A DNA stretch of 64,000 bases from G958296245 sp965262055 (GTDB taxonomy: Bacteria > Chloroflexota > Dehalococcoidia > Lucifugimonadales > G958296245): the NCBI GenBank assembly GCA_965262055.1, contig CBDHEI010000002.1, forward strand, positions 930,001-994,000, given 5' to 3'. The notes under the pieces are model-generated. The model was not told where the DNA came from. It searched no databases and saw only the letters and a program-made list of their open reading frames with translations. The translations under genes were made by a program, and so were the position numbers. Within the stretch, counting starts at the first letter, position 1. Each line of letters begins with the position of its first letter. Shown in pieces: positions 1 to 8,151 of the stretch.

Positions 1-1
1 G

Positions 2-676
2 GCGACCGACGGCGACGCGGACCGCCTCGGCATTGTCGACGAGCAGGGCCGGTTCATCACGACGCTGCAGGCCTTCGCGCTGCTGTGCTTCCACCAGCTC
101 GAGGTGCTGGGCAGGTCAGGCCCCTTGGTGCGCTCGATCACGATGACGAGCATGGTGGACCGTCTGGGGGAGTTATACGGCGTGCCGGTGTTCGATACGC
201 CCGTCGGGTTCAAGTACCTGGGGCCGGTGATGATGAGGGAGCAGGCCCTGGCGGCCGGCGAGGAGAGCGGCGGGTACGCCTTCGCGGGCAATATCCCGGA
301 GCGCGACGGGATACTCAGCGGGCTGATGGTGCTTGAGATGATGGTCAAGACCGGCAAGTCCCTATCCGAGCTGCTGGCGATGCTGGAGGCGAAGGTAGGC
401 CCGCATCACTACGACCGGTGGGACCTGCGCTTCGACGAGACGCGGCGTCAGGAGATCGAAAGCAATGTCAGGGAGCATTCCCCCACGACGCTCGGCGGCA
501 AAGCAGTCACAGCCGTGGACGACCGGGACGGCTACCGCTTCGTGCTGGAGGGTGGCTACTGGGCGCTGGTGCGCTTCTCTGGCACGGAACCCCTGCTCCG
601 CATCTACGCCGAGGCGGAGTCGCCGGAAGCAGTACAAGCGCTGCTGACCGAAGCGCGTGCCCTGACTGGGGTATAG
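2..676 (+). CDS. Phosphoglucomutase/phosphomannomutase, C-terminal part (5' end outside window)
   Basis: The frame is open from the left window edge and ends at TAG 674-676 (224 residues visible). It opens with the metal-binding loop TDGDADRLG, then has the sugar-specificity loop GEESGG, and near the end the phosphate-binding loop RFSGTEPLLRIY. These are the hallmarks of domains 2, 3 and 4 of the alpha-D-phosphohexomutase superfamily, which moves phosphate between C1 and C6 of hexoses to feed cell-wall and polysaccharide synthesis. The catalytic serine loop of domain 1 lies upstream of the window. Glucose, mannose or glucosamine specificity cannot be settled from this fragment. Confidence 0.93.
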   Translation, partial: ATDGDADRLGIVDEQGRFITTLQAFALLCFHQLEVLGRSGPLVRSITMTSMVDRLGELYGVPVFDTPVGFKYLGPVMMREQALAAGEESGGYAFAGNIPERDGILSGLMVLEMMVKTGKSLSELLAMLEAKVGPHHYDRWDLRFDETRRQEIESNVREHSPTTLGGKAVTAVDDRDGYRFVLEGGYWALVRFSGTEPLLRIYAEAESPEAVQALLTEARALTGV

Positions 677-692
677 CCTCAGCGGGGCGCGC

Positions 693-1130
693 TCAGGCTG
701 GCGTCAGTTCACGCACCTCGACTACGAGCTCGCTCCCGAGGACGCGCAGCGCCTCGTTGAGCCTGCTGGCGGCAGTGTCATGGCGCGGGTCTAGCATGCG
801 GCGGACCGCCTCCTCGTCCTTACCGAGGCGTTGGGCCAAGACGGAGTGCGTCAGGCCGCTCCGCCGGAAGGCGATCGCAAAGGCCGCCTTGGCCGCCATG
901 TTAGTGGGCACGGCCACGGAATACTCTCCGGGGCGGCGCTCGCTAGGCACAGGGAACGGCTCATCATCGTCTATGCGCCCGGCGATTGCTTCCTCAAGCG
1001 CGTCCTGAGCTTCTATGAGAGCTTCCGCTTCGTCTTCGCCGGACGTGAGACATTCCGGAAGATCACGAAATGAAACAACAACCTCGCTTGGGCCGGCTTT
1101 GGTCAACTGTGCCGGGTAGATGAATCGCAT
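693..1130 (-). CDS. hicB: HicB-family antitoxin with C-terminal helix-turn-helix
   Basis: This 145-residue protein has an N-terminal HicB-like partial RNase-H fold (FRDLPECLTSGEDEAEAL, residues about 20-40) and a C-terminal DNA-binding region (about 85-135, including LAQRLGKDEEAVRRMLDP) resembling the HTH found in many HicB proteins. In this family HicB neutralises the HicA mRNA interferase and represses the operon. It lies 20 bp downstream of hicA on the same strand. A purine-rich ribosome-binding site (GGGAGGG) precedes the ATG, which fixes the start. The toxin-first order is typical of hicAB loci. Confidence 0.85.
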   Translation of the reverse strand: MRFIYPAQLTKAGPSEVVVSFRDLPECLTSGEDEAEALIEAQDALEEAIAGRIDDDEPFPVPSERRPGEYSVAVPTNMAAKAAFAIAFRRSGLTHSVLAQRLGKDEEAVRRMLDPRHDTAASRLNEALRVLGSELVVEVRELTPA

Positions 1131-1150
1131 GATCTAATCCCTCCCCGCCG

Positions 1151-1366
1151 TCACCGGAAGTCGGCACGGCTCAGGCCAAGCTGACGAATCATGGTGGACA
1201 GTAGGCTAGCTCCGATTTCCTTACGGCGATCCAAGACGACGGTCTTGCGGGTCCCATAGTAGAAGGTCACATGGCTCCCCTTGCCGCGTTTTGAGTCGAT
1301 GCGGACAGGAACGCCGCGCCCCCGGCCAATCTCCGACACCCGCTTCATGAACTCCCTACCCGTCAC
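1151..1366 (-). CDS. hicA: HicA-family toxin (mRNA interferase)
   Basis: This is a 71-residue protein from a GTG start: VTGREFMKRVSEIG, then KGKGSHVTFYYG with the catalytic histidine in a G-S-H context, then a basic C-terminus ending IRQLGLSRADFR. HicA proteins are small double-stranded-RNA-binding-fold RNases that cleave mRNA. The frame is open further upstream to 1582, but a near-consensus promoter lies just before this GTG, so the longer version is rejected. The transcript appears leaderless, because the expected +1 falls on the start codon. It is cotranscribed with hicB. Confidence 0.82.
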   Translation of the reverse strand: MTGREFMKRVSEIGRGRGVPVRIDSKRGKGSHVTFYYGTRKTVVLDRRKEIGASLLSTMIRQLGLSRADFR

Positions 1367-1372
1367 GGCTTT

Positions 1373-1401
1373 AGTATAGGGCAGAGACGCCCGAAGGCCA
1401 A
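1373..1401 (-). promoter_or_regulatory. Promoter of hicAB, probably giving a leaderless mRNA
   Basis: On the minus strand a -35 TTGGCC (1396-1401) and a -10 TATACT (1373-1378) are separated by exactly 17 bp. The -10 ends six bases before the hicA GTG, so transcription should begin at or next to the start codon. HicB autorepression would be expected in this interval, though no obvious palindrome was seen. Confidence 0.6.
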
Positions 1402-1454
1402 CGTTGCACAGCGCGGCGTCAGGGCGCCACCGACGCTCGGGCAACGATGACAGG

Positions 1455-1460
1455 TATAAT
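1455..1460 (+). promoter_or_regulatory. -10 element for polA
   Basis: A perfect TATAAT hexamer sits 32 bp before the polA ATG, with a GGAGG ribosome-binding site between them (1479-1483). No convincing -35 is visible at 16-18 bp. It lies back to back with the hicAB promoter. Confidence 0.45.
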
Positions 1461-1492
1461 CGGGGTGCCCACGTAACTGGAGGCCCGATGCT

Positions 1493-4282
1493 ATGCCCGA
1501 CCGGGGCGCGAAGTCCATGCTGGAACAGAGGCCGCTGCTTCTGCTCATCGACGGCCCGGCGCTGGTGCACAGGGGATGGCACGCAATACGGGAGCCCCTG
1601 AACGTCAGCCGCACCGGCGAGGAGGTGCGCGCCGTCTACGGCTTCATGAACACCTTCCTACGGTACCTGGACGACTGGAACCCCACCCACTGCGCCATCG
1701 CCTTCGACCCCAAGGGGCCGACCTTCAGGCACGACCAGTACGCGGAGTACAAGGCCCACAGGCCGTCGATGCCGCCGGAGCTGCGCCCGCAGTTCGACCA
1801 CGTGCGCCGCATGATGGAGCTGTTCAACGTCCCCATCTTCGAGGTGCCCTCCTACGAAGCGGACGATGTCCTCGGGACGCTGTGCCGGCTGGCGGAGGAG
1901 CATCAGATCGAGGCCCTCGTGCTGACCGGCGACACGGACATCCTTCAGCTCGTCTCGCCGTGGGTGCGTGTGCTGCTTGCATACAGCGTGCAGAAGCAGA
2001 AGACGTACGACGAAGCGGCGGTGCGGGAGCGGTACGGCGGCCTGGGGCCGGAGGCGGTGCCGGACATCAAGGCGCTGGAGGGGGACACCTCCGACAACAT
2101 CCCCGGGGTACCGGGGATCGGGGCCAAGACCGCCACCAAGCTGCTGCTCGACCACGGCTCGGTGGAGGGCATCTTAAGTAGCCTGGACGAGGTTAAGCCG
2201 CCCAGGATTCGGGATAGCCTCCGGCAGAACGAGCAGGTAGCACTGCGGTCGAAGATACTCGCCACCATAGTCAGGGACGTGCCCCTGGAGTTCGATCTGG
2301 AGGCTTCGCGCTTCTGGCGGTACGACCGCTCCGGGATCGTCGGGGCGCTGCGCGACCTGGAGTTCTTCAGCATGGTGCCCCGGATACCGGAGCCGCACGA
2401 CGACGCCTCCGCCGCGGTGCAGGAGGAGCTGTTCTCCCAGAAGGCCGAGGAGGCCGCGTGCCACATAGTCGACACGATGGGCGCACTGGAGGCGATGGTC
2501 GAGGCGATGGAGGCACCGGGCGGGTTCGCCTTCGAGGTACAGACGTCGTCGCCGGACCCGATGGCCGCGGACCTGGTGGGCTTGGCGTTCGCAAACTCGC
2601 CCGGCGAGGGGTGGTACGTGCCCGTTGGCCACGCGGAAGGCAACCAGCTTGGACTCGGCGAGGTGCTGGAGGCGGTCAAGCCGCTCATGGAGGACGCCGC
2701 CGTCCCGAAGGTGGCCCACAACGCCAACGCGGGGATGACCGTGCTGTCGCGGCACGGGGTGGAGGTTACCGGGCTGGAGTTCGACACGATGTTGGCGGCG
2801 CACCTGGGCGGCCGCAAGGCGCTTGACCTGAAGGCGCTGGCCATCGAGCAGCTTGGGGTGGAGCTGACGCCCGCCTCGGACCTGCTAGGCACCGGGCGCA
2901 AGCAGATCACGATGGCGCAGGCGCCCATCGAGGACGCGGCCAGCTTCGCGGCGGCCAACGCGGAGGCCGCATTCCGGCTGCACGGGATACTCGGCGAAGA
3001 GAGCGAGCGGAAGGGCGTCAAGTCGGCGCTGGATGAGGTAGAGCTGCCGCTGGTGCCGGTGCTGGTCCGGATGCAGACGAACGGCGCGGCGCTGGACGTG
3101 GGGCTGCTGGATCGGATGTCGGGCGAGCTGAGCGAGCGGATCACGGGCGTCACGGGGGAGATGTTCGCGACGGTGGGGCACGAGTTCAATCCCGGCTCTT
3201 CGCAGCAGCTTGGCGACGTGCTGTTCAAGGAGTTGCGGCTGCCGACGACGAAGCGCACCAAGACCGGGTTCTCGACCGACGCATCGTCGCTGGAGGCGCT
3301 CAAGGAGCTGATGGACCGCGGTGAGGCAGACGCGGTGGACCCGAAGGCGCGCGAGGTGCTGGACAGCGTGCTGGAGTACCGCCAACTAACGAAGATAAAG
3401 TCGACCTACGTCGACGCGCTGCCGGCGCTGGTGAACGCCGCCACGGGCCGGCTCCACACCCGGTACAACCAGACCGGCTCGGCCACGGGCCGAGTGTCCA
3501 GCAACGACCCCAACGTGCAGAACATCCCGGTGCGGACGGAGCTCGGCAAGGAGGTGCGGAAGGCGTTCGTGGCGCAGCGGGCGCCGGACTGGGAGCTGTT
3601 CGCGGCAGACTACTCGCAGATCGAGCTCCGGGTGCTGGCCCACGTGTCCCAGGACCCCGGTCTCCTGGAGGCGTTTCGGAGCGGCCTTGACATCCACGAC
3701 GCCACCGCGTCGTCCGCGTTCGGGGTGCCGCTGGAGCGTGTCGACGTCGACATGAGGCGCATCGCCAAGATCATGAACTTCGGCGTGATCTACGGGCTGA
3801 GCCCCTTCGGGATAAGCCAGCAGACCGGCCTGAGCGCCGAGCAGGGGAGCGAGTTCATCGATTCATACTTCGGGAGCTACCCCGGAATCAAGGAGTACAT
3901 CGACGAAACGAAGGCCAGGGTCAAGAAGACGGGCTACGTGGAGACGCTGCTGGGCCGGCGGCGCTACATCCCGGAGATACAGTCGCGGAGCTTCCACGTC
4001 CGCGCCGCCGGCGAGCGGATGGCGATCAACATGCCCATCCAGGGCACCGCGGCGGACATCATCAAGATCGCGATGGTGCGGCTGCAGGCGCGACTGGACG
4101 AGCGGAATATGCGCGCGATGATGATTATCCAGGTACACGACGAGCTGATATTCGAGGCGCCCCGGGACGAGATGGACCAGCTCGAATCGGTCGTGCTGGA
4201 GCTCATGCCGTCGGCGATGGAGCTTGCGGCCCCGCTGGACGTGGATACGAAGCGTGGCCGCACCTGGGGCGACATGGAGTAA
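1493..4282 (+). CDS. polA: DNA polymerase I
   Basis: The protein has 929 residues, a normal PolA length. The N-terminal part (about 10-300) is the 5'-3' flap exonuclease, with LLLIDGPALVHR, YEADDVLGTL and the LEGDTSDNIPGVPGIG helix-hairpin-helix region. Residues about 330-520 correspond to the 3'-5' exonuclease fold but lack the first DxE metal motif (EVQTSS instead), so proofreading is probably absent. The polymerase domain has motif A DYSQIELR (about 706-713), the O-helix RRIAKIMNFGVIYG (about 755-768) and motif C QVHDELIFE (about 880-888). It fills Okazaki-fragment and repair gaps. The start follows GGAGG at 9 bp; a second in-frame ATG eight codons downstream is possible. Confidence 0.97.
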   Translation: MPDRGAKSMLEQRPLLLLIDGPALVHRGWHAIREPLNVSRTGEEVRAVYGFMNTFLRYLDDWNPTHCAIAFDPKGPTFRHDQYAEYKAHRPSMPPELRPQFDHVRRMMELFNVPIFEVPSYEADDVLGTLCRLAEEHQIEALVLTGDTDILQLVSPWVRVLLAYSVQKQKTYDEAAVRERYGGLGPEAVPDIKALEGDTSDNIPGVPGIGAKTATKLLLDHGSVEGILSSLDEVKPPRIRDSLRQNEQVALRSKILATIVRDVPLEFDLEASRFWRYDRSGIVGALRDLEFFSMVPRIPEPHDDASAAVQEELFSQKAEEAACHIVDTMGALEAMVEAMEAPGGFAFEVQTSSPDPMAADLVGLAFANSPGEGWYVPVGHAEGNQLGLGEVLEAVKPLMEDAAVPKVAHNANAGMTVLSRHGVEVTGLEFDTMLAAHLGGRKALDLKALAIEQLGVELTPASDLLGTGRKQITMAQAPIEDAASFAAANAEAAFRLHGILGEESERKGVKSALDEVELPLVPVLVRMQTNGAALDVGLLDRMSGELSERITGVTGEMFATVGHEFNPGSSQQLGDVLFKELRLPTTKRTKTGFSTDASSLEALKELMDRGEADAVDPKAREVLDSVLEYRQLTKIKSTYVDALPALVNAATGRLHTRYNQTGSATGRVSSNDPNVQNIPVRTELGKEVRKAFVAQRAPDWELFAADYSQIELRVLAHVSQDPGLLEAFRSGLDIHDATASSAFGVPLERVDVDMRRIAKIMNFGVIYGLSPFGISQQTGLSAEQGSEFIDSYFGSYPGIKEYIDETKARVKKTGYVETLLGRRRYIPEIQSRSFHVRAAGERMAINMPIQGTAADIIKIAMVRLQARLDERNMRAMMIIQVHDELIFEAPRDEMDQLESVVLELMPSAMELAAPLDVDTKRGRTWGDME

Positions 4283-4590
4283 GGCCAAGGGGAGGGCGCG
4301 CAAAGAAGGCCGGAAGAGTTCCCCGGAGCCTGTTGAGCCCCGTTAGAAGCTCTCAGGAGGAGCCATGCCAAACGCGACCATAGAGTCATACGAGGGTCGT
4401 AGAGTAGATGCGACCTGGGGGCACCTTCAGAGCGCCGGGGCACAGAGGGACTGGATGCCGCCCGGGTCTTCGGCCCCCGGGACCCGTCGAGCTGCCGGGG
4501 GTTGGACGCGCCTTGCGTTGGCCGCACGACCGGTGCGCGGGCTATGGCGGACGTCGATAGCCCTACGTATTCTACCCTCACCATATCCGC

Positions 4591-4768
4591 TGCAACACGG
4601 CCCGTTCTCGGAGGGAGCGCTAGCACTTTCGAGGCCGACGACGGGCCTGCCTGGCTTGGCAGACAGGCCCGCCGGGCGCTACGACACTGACCCGATTTCT
4701 CGGAGGGAGCGGGGGCGTCGAAAGAGCCTTCGCGCTACAACACTGGCCCGAGACGGAGGGAGCGGGGG
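4591..4768. repeat. Three imperfect copies of a 30-36 bp GGAGGGAGCG repeat
   Basis: Copies at about 4591-4620, 4680-4715 and 4733-4768 share the layout ACAC(T)G-CCCG-(spacer)-CGGAGGGAGCG, with the two better copies continuing as GGGGG. The spacing is irregular and the first copy diverges at both ends. They lie between the polA terminus and the rRNA-leader-like box. Their role is unknown; a protein-binding array or a repeated RNA element would both fit. Confidence 0.55.
4643..4670. repeat. Strong GC hairpin (terminator-like stem)
   Basis: GGGCCTG at 4643-4649 pairs with CAGGCCC at 4664-4670, and the inner CTG/CAG extends the stem around a short loop. No clear T-run follows on either strand, so it is called a hairpin rather than a proven terminator. 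It could end polA read-through or structure a leftward transcript. Confidence 0.4.
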
Positions 4769-4825
4769 TAATGGCATCGGGAATGCCAACTGGTTGTCCC
4801 GTTATGTGCGGTGTAGGCGGCACCA

Positions 4826-4846
4826 CTTATTCAGTTGTCAAGGTGC
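4826..4846 (-). promoter_or_regulatory. rRNA-operon leader/spacer-like box
   Basis: The minus strand reads CCTTGACAACTGAATAAG here. This resembles the conserved box found in rRNA leaders and 16S-23S spacers of many bacteria just ahead of 23S rRNA. It lies about 230 bp downstream of the strong minus-strand promoter at 5078-5108. No 16S, 23S or 5S sequence follows before polA. Recognition is from memory of the motif, not from an alignment. Confidence 0.35.
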
Positions 4847-5077
4847 GGTCCGACGTGCTCGCGCCATGGCCGGTGGGTCCGGATCTTCCGCGTGTATGCG
4901 CGGGCCGGACGCTCGCGACTGCGTCACAAGTCAGCACTTCATCCGTAGGGCGCGGTCTCCGTGTATTTGCCGTGGTCAGTCCGTGGCCGCGGCGCGCGGC
5001 GACCGCGCCATGTCCCATCCGGCGTGTGTCGGACTGCGGGTTGGGACAGGCTGAAGCTCGCAGCTCCCAATGGTGGG

Positions 5078-5108
5078 AGTATAGCACAGGCGTTCTGGGC
5101 TGTGTCAA
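5078..5108 (-). promoter_or_regulatory. Strong leftward sigma70-type promoter
   Basis: On the minus strand a perfect TTGACA (5103-5108) is followed after 19 bp by TATACT (5078-5083), which is preceded directly by TGC, an extended -10. The spacer is longer than ideal but the extended -10 compensates. No protein gene follows on that strand for about 700 bp, so the product is probably an untranslated RNA. Confidence 0.55.
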
Positions 5109-5204
5109 GGAGGTGCACGCGCCGCAAGAGTAGCGCCCCTCAAGTATAATCACCTATTGCGCCTAATGGATGGGAAGGATCCCGGGAGTCGGAGAAGGAA
5201 GGCG

Positions 5205-5762
5205 ATGAGCGAGCAAGAAAGTCAGCCCGGCGTGACGGGCGAGACGGTGCTCGAAGCGCAGTTCGACCGGAAGATCGGTCCGCACACCAGGTGGACCGTG
5301 TCCGGCTGGCTCGTGGTGAGCATCGTGGGCATCCCGTTGATCCCGTTCTGGCTGCTCTTCAGCCTATGGTACGTGCCGGAGTACCTTCGGCGCATCTCGG
5401 CCCGGCTAACGACGCAGGCGCTGGAGGTACGCAAGGGGGTGTTCTTCCGCTCCGAGGCGACGATTCCCCTGGACCGGGTCACCGACGTGCGCCTGCACGA
5501 CGGCCCGCTCATGCGCCACTACGGGCTGCGCGGCCTGAAGGTGGAGACGGCCGGGCAGTCGGGGGATACCGGGAGCGAGGGCAACATTATCGGTGTGATA
5601 GATGCGGTGGAGTTCCGCAACGCCGTGCTCCGGCAGCGCCAGGAGGCGCTGGGCTCCGAGCAGGGTGCCGGCTCCCAGAATGCGGCCGCCGGAGCCGCCG
5701 AGCTGCTGACGGAGATCCGCGACATCCTGGCGCGAATCGAAGCGCAGGGGAGGGACCGGTAG
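5205..5762 (+). CDS. Bacterial PH-domain (bPH2/DUF304) membrane protein
   Basis: This is a 185-residue protein. A hydrophobic hairpin at about residues 29-58 (TVSGWLVVSIVGIPLIPFW onwards) forms one or two membrane segments. It is followed by a DUF304/bPH2 domain containing LTTQALEVRKGVFFRSE and IPLDRVTDVRLHDG, which is typical of YdbT/YdbS-like proteins of unknown biochemical role. The C-terminus (about 145-185) is Ala/Glu-rich and probably helical. The start at ATG 5205 follows a GGAGAAGGAAGG ribosome-binding stretch; an in-frame TTG at 5157 is less likely. Confidence 0.8.
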   Translation: MSEQESQPGVTGETVLEAQFDRKIGPHTRWTVSGWLVVSIVGIPLIPFWLLFSLWYVPEYLRRISARLTTQALEVRKGVFFRSEATIPLDRVTDVRLHDGPLMRHYGLRGLKVETAGQSGDTGSEGNIIGVIDAVEFRNAVLRQRQEALGSEQGAGSQNAAAGAAELLTEIRDILARIEAQGRDR

Positions 5763-6009
5763 TGTCCGTCCATTCGCGGGTCCCGGCTACGCTGAGACGC
5801 CTCCCGGGCGTCTGGAAACCCTGTACCTGTATGAAGCGGGCCTAGCGTCCGCCGGACATCTAACGCCGCCCGGCTGTCTCCGAGATTGCCAGGGTCGGCG
5901 TCGTGAAGTAGGCTATGTAGCTGTGGGGAAAGCACCCCATGGCTTGCCGCATATCAGCCGGGCGCCAGCCATATTGCCGGCTGCCGGCCCCAATCTAGGA
6001 GGCAAAAAA

Positions 6010-6858
6010 ATGGCAACGCGTGTAGCACATCCGGAATCTATAGTCGAAACGGACTGGGTAGCAGAGCACCTGGAGGACGACAGCGTCGCCGTGGTCGAGG
6101 TTGACGTCGACACGATGGCCTACGACCAGGGCCACATTCCGGGCGCCATCGGCTGGAACTGGACGACACAGCTCAACGATACGGTGACACGGGACATCCT
6201 CAGCAAGGCGCAGGTACAGTGCCTGATGGGCGAGTCGGGCATAGGACGCGGCACGACCGTGGTGCTGTACGGCGACAACAACAACTGGTTCGCCACGTAC
6301 GCGTTCTGGCAGCTCCGCATGTACGGCCACCAGCGGCTGAAGGTGATGAACGGCGGCCGCCAGAAGTGGATAGACGAAGGCAGGCCGACCTCGACAGACG
6401 CACCGTCGCCTGAGCCGCAGACATACTGCGCTTCGGACCCGGACACGAGCATCAGGGCGACCCGCGGCTACGTGCTGGAGGTCGCTTCGACCCAGAACAA
6501 CGTGGGGCTCGTGGACGTGCGGGCGCCCGACGAGTTCACCGGCAAGCTGCTGGCCCCGGCCCACCTGCCGCAGGAGGGCTCCCAGCGCGGCGGCCACATC
6601 CCCGGCGCTTCAAACGTCCCCTGGCTCTCCGCTGTTAACGAGAGCGACGGGACCTTCAAGTCGGCCGACGAGCTGAGCGACATCTACGGCTCGGCGGTGA
6701 AGCCGGACCGTGAGGTCATCGCCTACTGCCGCATCGGCGAGCGCTCCTCCCACACCTGGTTCGTCCTGAGCCAGATCCTCGGCTACGACAAGGTCCGCAA
6801 CTACGACGGCTCCTGGACCGAGTACGGCAGCATCGTAGGCGCGCCCATAGAGAAGTAG
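6010..6858 (+). CDS. Thiosulfate/3-mercaptopyruvate sulfurtransferase (tandem rhodanese)
   Basis: The protein has 282 residues with two rhodanese domains, the usual architecture. The N-terminal domain (about 12-130) carries an aspartate where the catalytic cysteine would be (VVLYGDNNNWFA). The C-terminal domain (about 160-280) has the active-site loop YCRIGERSSHTWF with the persulfide-forming cysteine. The CRIGER loop is the type associated with thiosulfate sulfurtransferases. The start is set by AGGAGG at 5998-6003 just before an A-tract and ATG. It is monocistronic, followed by a strong terminator, and cytoplasmic (no signal peptide). Confidence 0.92.
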   Translation: MATRVAHPESIVETDWVAEHLEDDSVAVVEVDVDTMAYDQGHIPGAIGWNWTTQLNDTVTRDILSKAQVQCLMGESGIGRGTTVVLYGDNNNWFATYAFWQLRMYGHQRLKVMNGGRQKWIDEGRPTSTDAPSPEPQTYCASDPDTSIRATRGYVLEVASTQNNVGLVDVRAPDEFTGKLLAPAHLPQEGSQRGGHIPGASNVPWLSAVNESDGTFKSADELSDIYGSAVKPDREVIAYCRIGERSSHTWFVLSQILGYDKVRNYDGSWTEYGSIVGAPIEK

Positions 6859-6891
6859 CCCCCTCAGCAACGGGCGGAATAGAGTCGGACA

Positions 6892-6925
6892 ATAATAGCG
6901 CCAGCCCGAAGGCTGGCGCTATTAT
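6892..6925. terminator. Strong bidirectional intrinsic terminator
   Basis: A perfect 15-bp stem (ATAATAGCGCCAGCC at 6892-6906 and GGCTGGCGCTATTAT at 6911-6925) surrounds a CGAA loop, with A/T-rich flanks on both sides. It ends the sulfurtransferase transcript and could also block leftward read-through from the methyltransferase operon. Confidence 0.8.
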
Positions 6926-7038
6926 ATTGGTGCGTCCGAGTATTCGGGAGTCACACCTCGCTCAGGCCATAGGGGAGGCTCCTCCTTAACTGTCCCTGCG
7001 GTCCAGCATCCTATGCCGACCAATGAAGGGGGCAAGGA

Positions 7039-8151
7039 TTATCGCGCCGGTGTGTAAATGAAATCCACCTCCCCTGGCTTGGGTTCGGAGTCTCCATACA
7101 GTGCGGTCTGAGTCTGACGAGTATAGGGAGCATTTCTTACGTGAAGTTTGTGGGCTGGCAAGAGGTTTTCAAGAACACCTCCAATAGCGGCTTTAGTCTT
7201 GGGCCGAGCATCTGAACGCACGTACCAGGTAGCGTCATGGCGTGCTCGAGCCAGTGTAGCCACGAACACGCCGTTGAGCATGTCCACGTATGTGTCGACG
7301 TCCAGGAACTTCTGCTCTGGATCCCAGTCCGGCAAGCTGGGGCCTTCTCCCATGGCCCATAGCCGGAGCCAATTGTCGGACCTGTAGTTCGTCACACCAA
7401 TGTAGGGAGGCGATGTCAGTACCAGATCCGCGTTGACCGAGTTACTAGGTAGCGAGTCCCTTCCATCGCCAAGACTGATGATTGGTCTTTCCAGCCCCGG
7501 ACCCGGCCCGGCCACTCCCTTGCTATAGCGCCACTTGACCCGGCGTAACAGAAAGTTCTGTGGATCAATCTCTGGGGGAGAATGGTAGCCCTTATGGCGC
7601 CACCAGTTGATGGAGTAGCGCGGAGACATGGCACGAGAGTGGCGCAACTGGTTGGACAGACCTTCCCCCCGTTTGTCATGCAAGTGATGAACCATGAAGG
7701 TCATTACCGTACGATCAAGTTTGCTATTTCGCCAGTCTAACATTCTCTGCGCAGAGCGAACGAATCCCAACACATTGCGGCAAAATGCTAACTGCTGGAA
7801 CTCGTGCTCAGGATCGTCATCTCCAGGCTCTACATTGTGGGACACTTCAGTGATGCGTTCCTCAACCTCCTTAAGACCAGTATGTGGGTCTATTTTAGTC
7901 TGTGCATAAAGCCACGCCACAGGATTTATGTCGCAACCGACGGCGCGTCGCCCAGTAACCATGGCTACAAAAGGAGCGGTACCGCGACCGCAAAAGGGAT
8001 CGATGATAGTTTGACCCTTCTTTGTCCACCGACTGATAACTTTCTCGACGAAGGAAACTGGAAACATGGCATAATATGAGCCTAAACGAGACCATCGGCC
8101 CTCAGCCTTGCCAAAGTCTAGACACGCCCCACCTCGTGCGGAAACAGTCAC
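7039..8151 (-). CDS. DNA methyltransferase (N4-cytosine/N6-adenine type) of the herA-nurA operon
   Basis: The protein has 370 residues. The SAM-binding motif I IIDPFCGRGTAPFVAM is near residues 48-63 and the catalytic motif IV LTSPPYIGVTNY is near 250-260, so motif I precedes motif IV. TSPPY is typical of amino-methyltransferases acting on cytosine N4 or adenine N6. The GTG start overlaps the nurA stop as GTGA, implying translational coupling. Placed last in an operon with HerA and NurA homologues, it probably marks self DNA. The operon is visibly AT-richer than neighbouring core genes, which suggests transfer. The target site is unknown. Confidence 0.9.
   Translation of the reverse strand: MTVSARGGACLDFGKAEGRWSRLGSYYAMFPVSFVEKVISRWTKKGQTIIDPFCGRGTAPFVAMVTGRRAVGCDINPVAWLYAQTKIDPHTGLKEVEERITEVSHNVEPGDDDPEHEFQQLAFCRNVLGFVRSAQRMLDWRNSKLDRTVMTFMVHHLHDKRGEGLSNQLRHSRAMSPRYSINWWRHKGYHSPPEIDPQNFLLRRVKWRYSKGVAGPGPGLERPIISLGDGRDSLPSNSVNADLVLTSPPYIGVTNYRSDNWLRLWAMGEGPSLPDWDPEQKFLDVDTYVDMLNGVFVATLARARHDATWYVRSDARPKTKAAIGGVLENLLPAHKLHVRNAPYTRQTQTALYGDSEPKPGEVDFIYTPAR

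Larger units (their letters stand above)
4283..5204. other. 0.9-kb region without a convincing gene, with repeats and a strong leftward promoter
   Basis: Open frames here (for example plus 4365-5054) have low-complexity Arg/Gly/Ala-rich translations and no recognisable motif, although the ATG at 4365 has a good AGGAGG before it. The interval holds three copies of a GGAGGGAGCG-containing repeat, a strong hairpin, an rRNA-leader-like box on the minus strand and a strong minus-strand promoter near 5078-5108 (each listed separately). A TATAAT at 5145-5150 faces the next gene on the plus strand. A stable non-coding RNA, or the leader of a lost rRNA operon, read leftward would fit. Confidence 0.5.

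Noticed and set aside
1945..3303. 452-codon frame antisense to polA
   Set aside because: It is a Ser-rich shadow of a well-supported gene, typical of GC-rich antisense frames.
4365..5054. 229-codon plus-strand frame with a good AGGAGG before its ATG
   Set aside because: The translation is low-complexity Arg/Gly/Ala with no motif, overlaps repeats and a hairpin, and lies antisense to a strong promoter and leader-like box.
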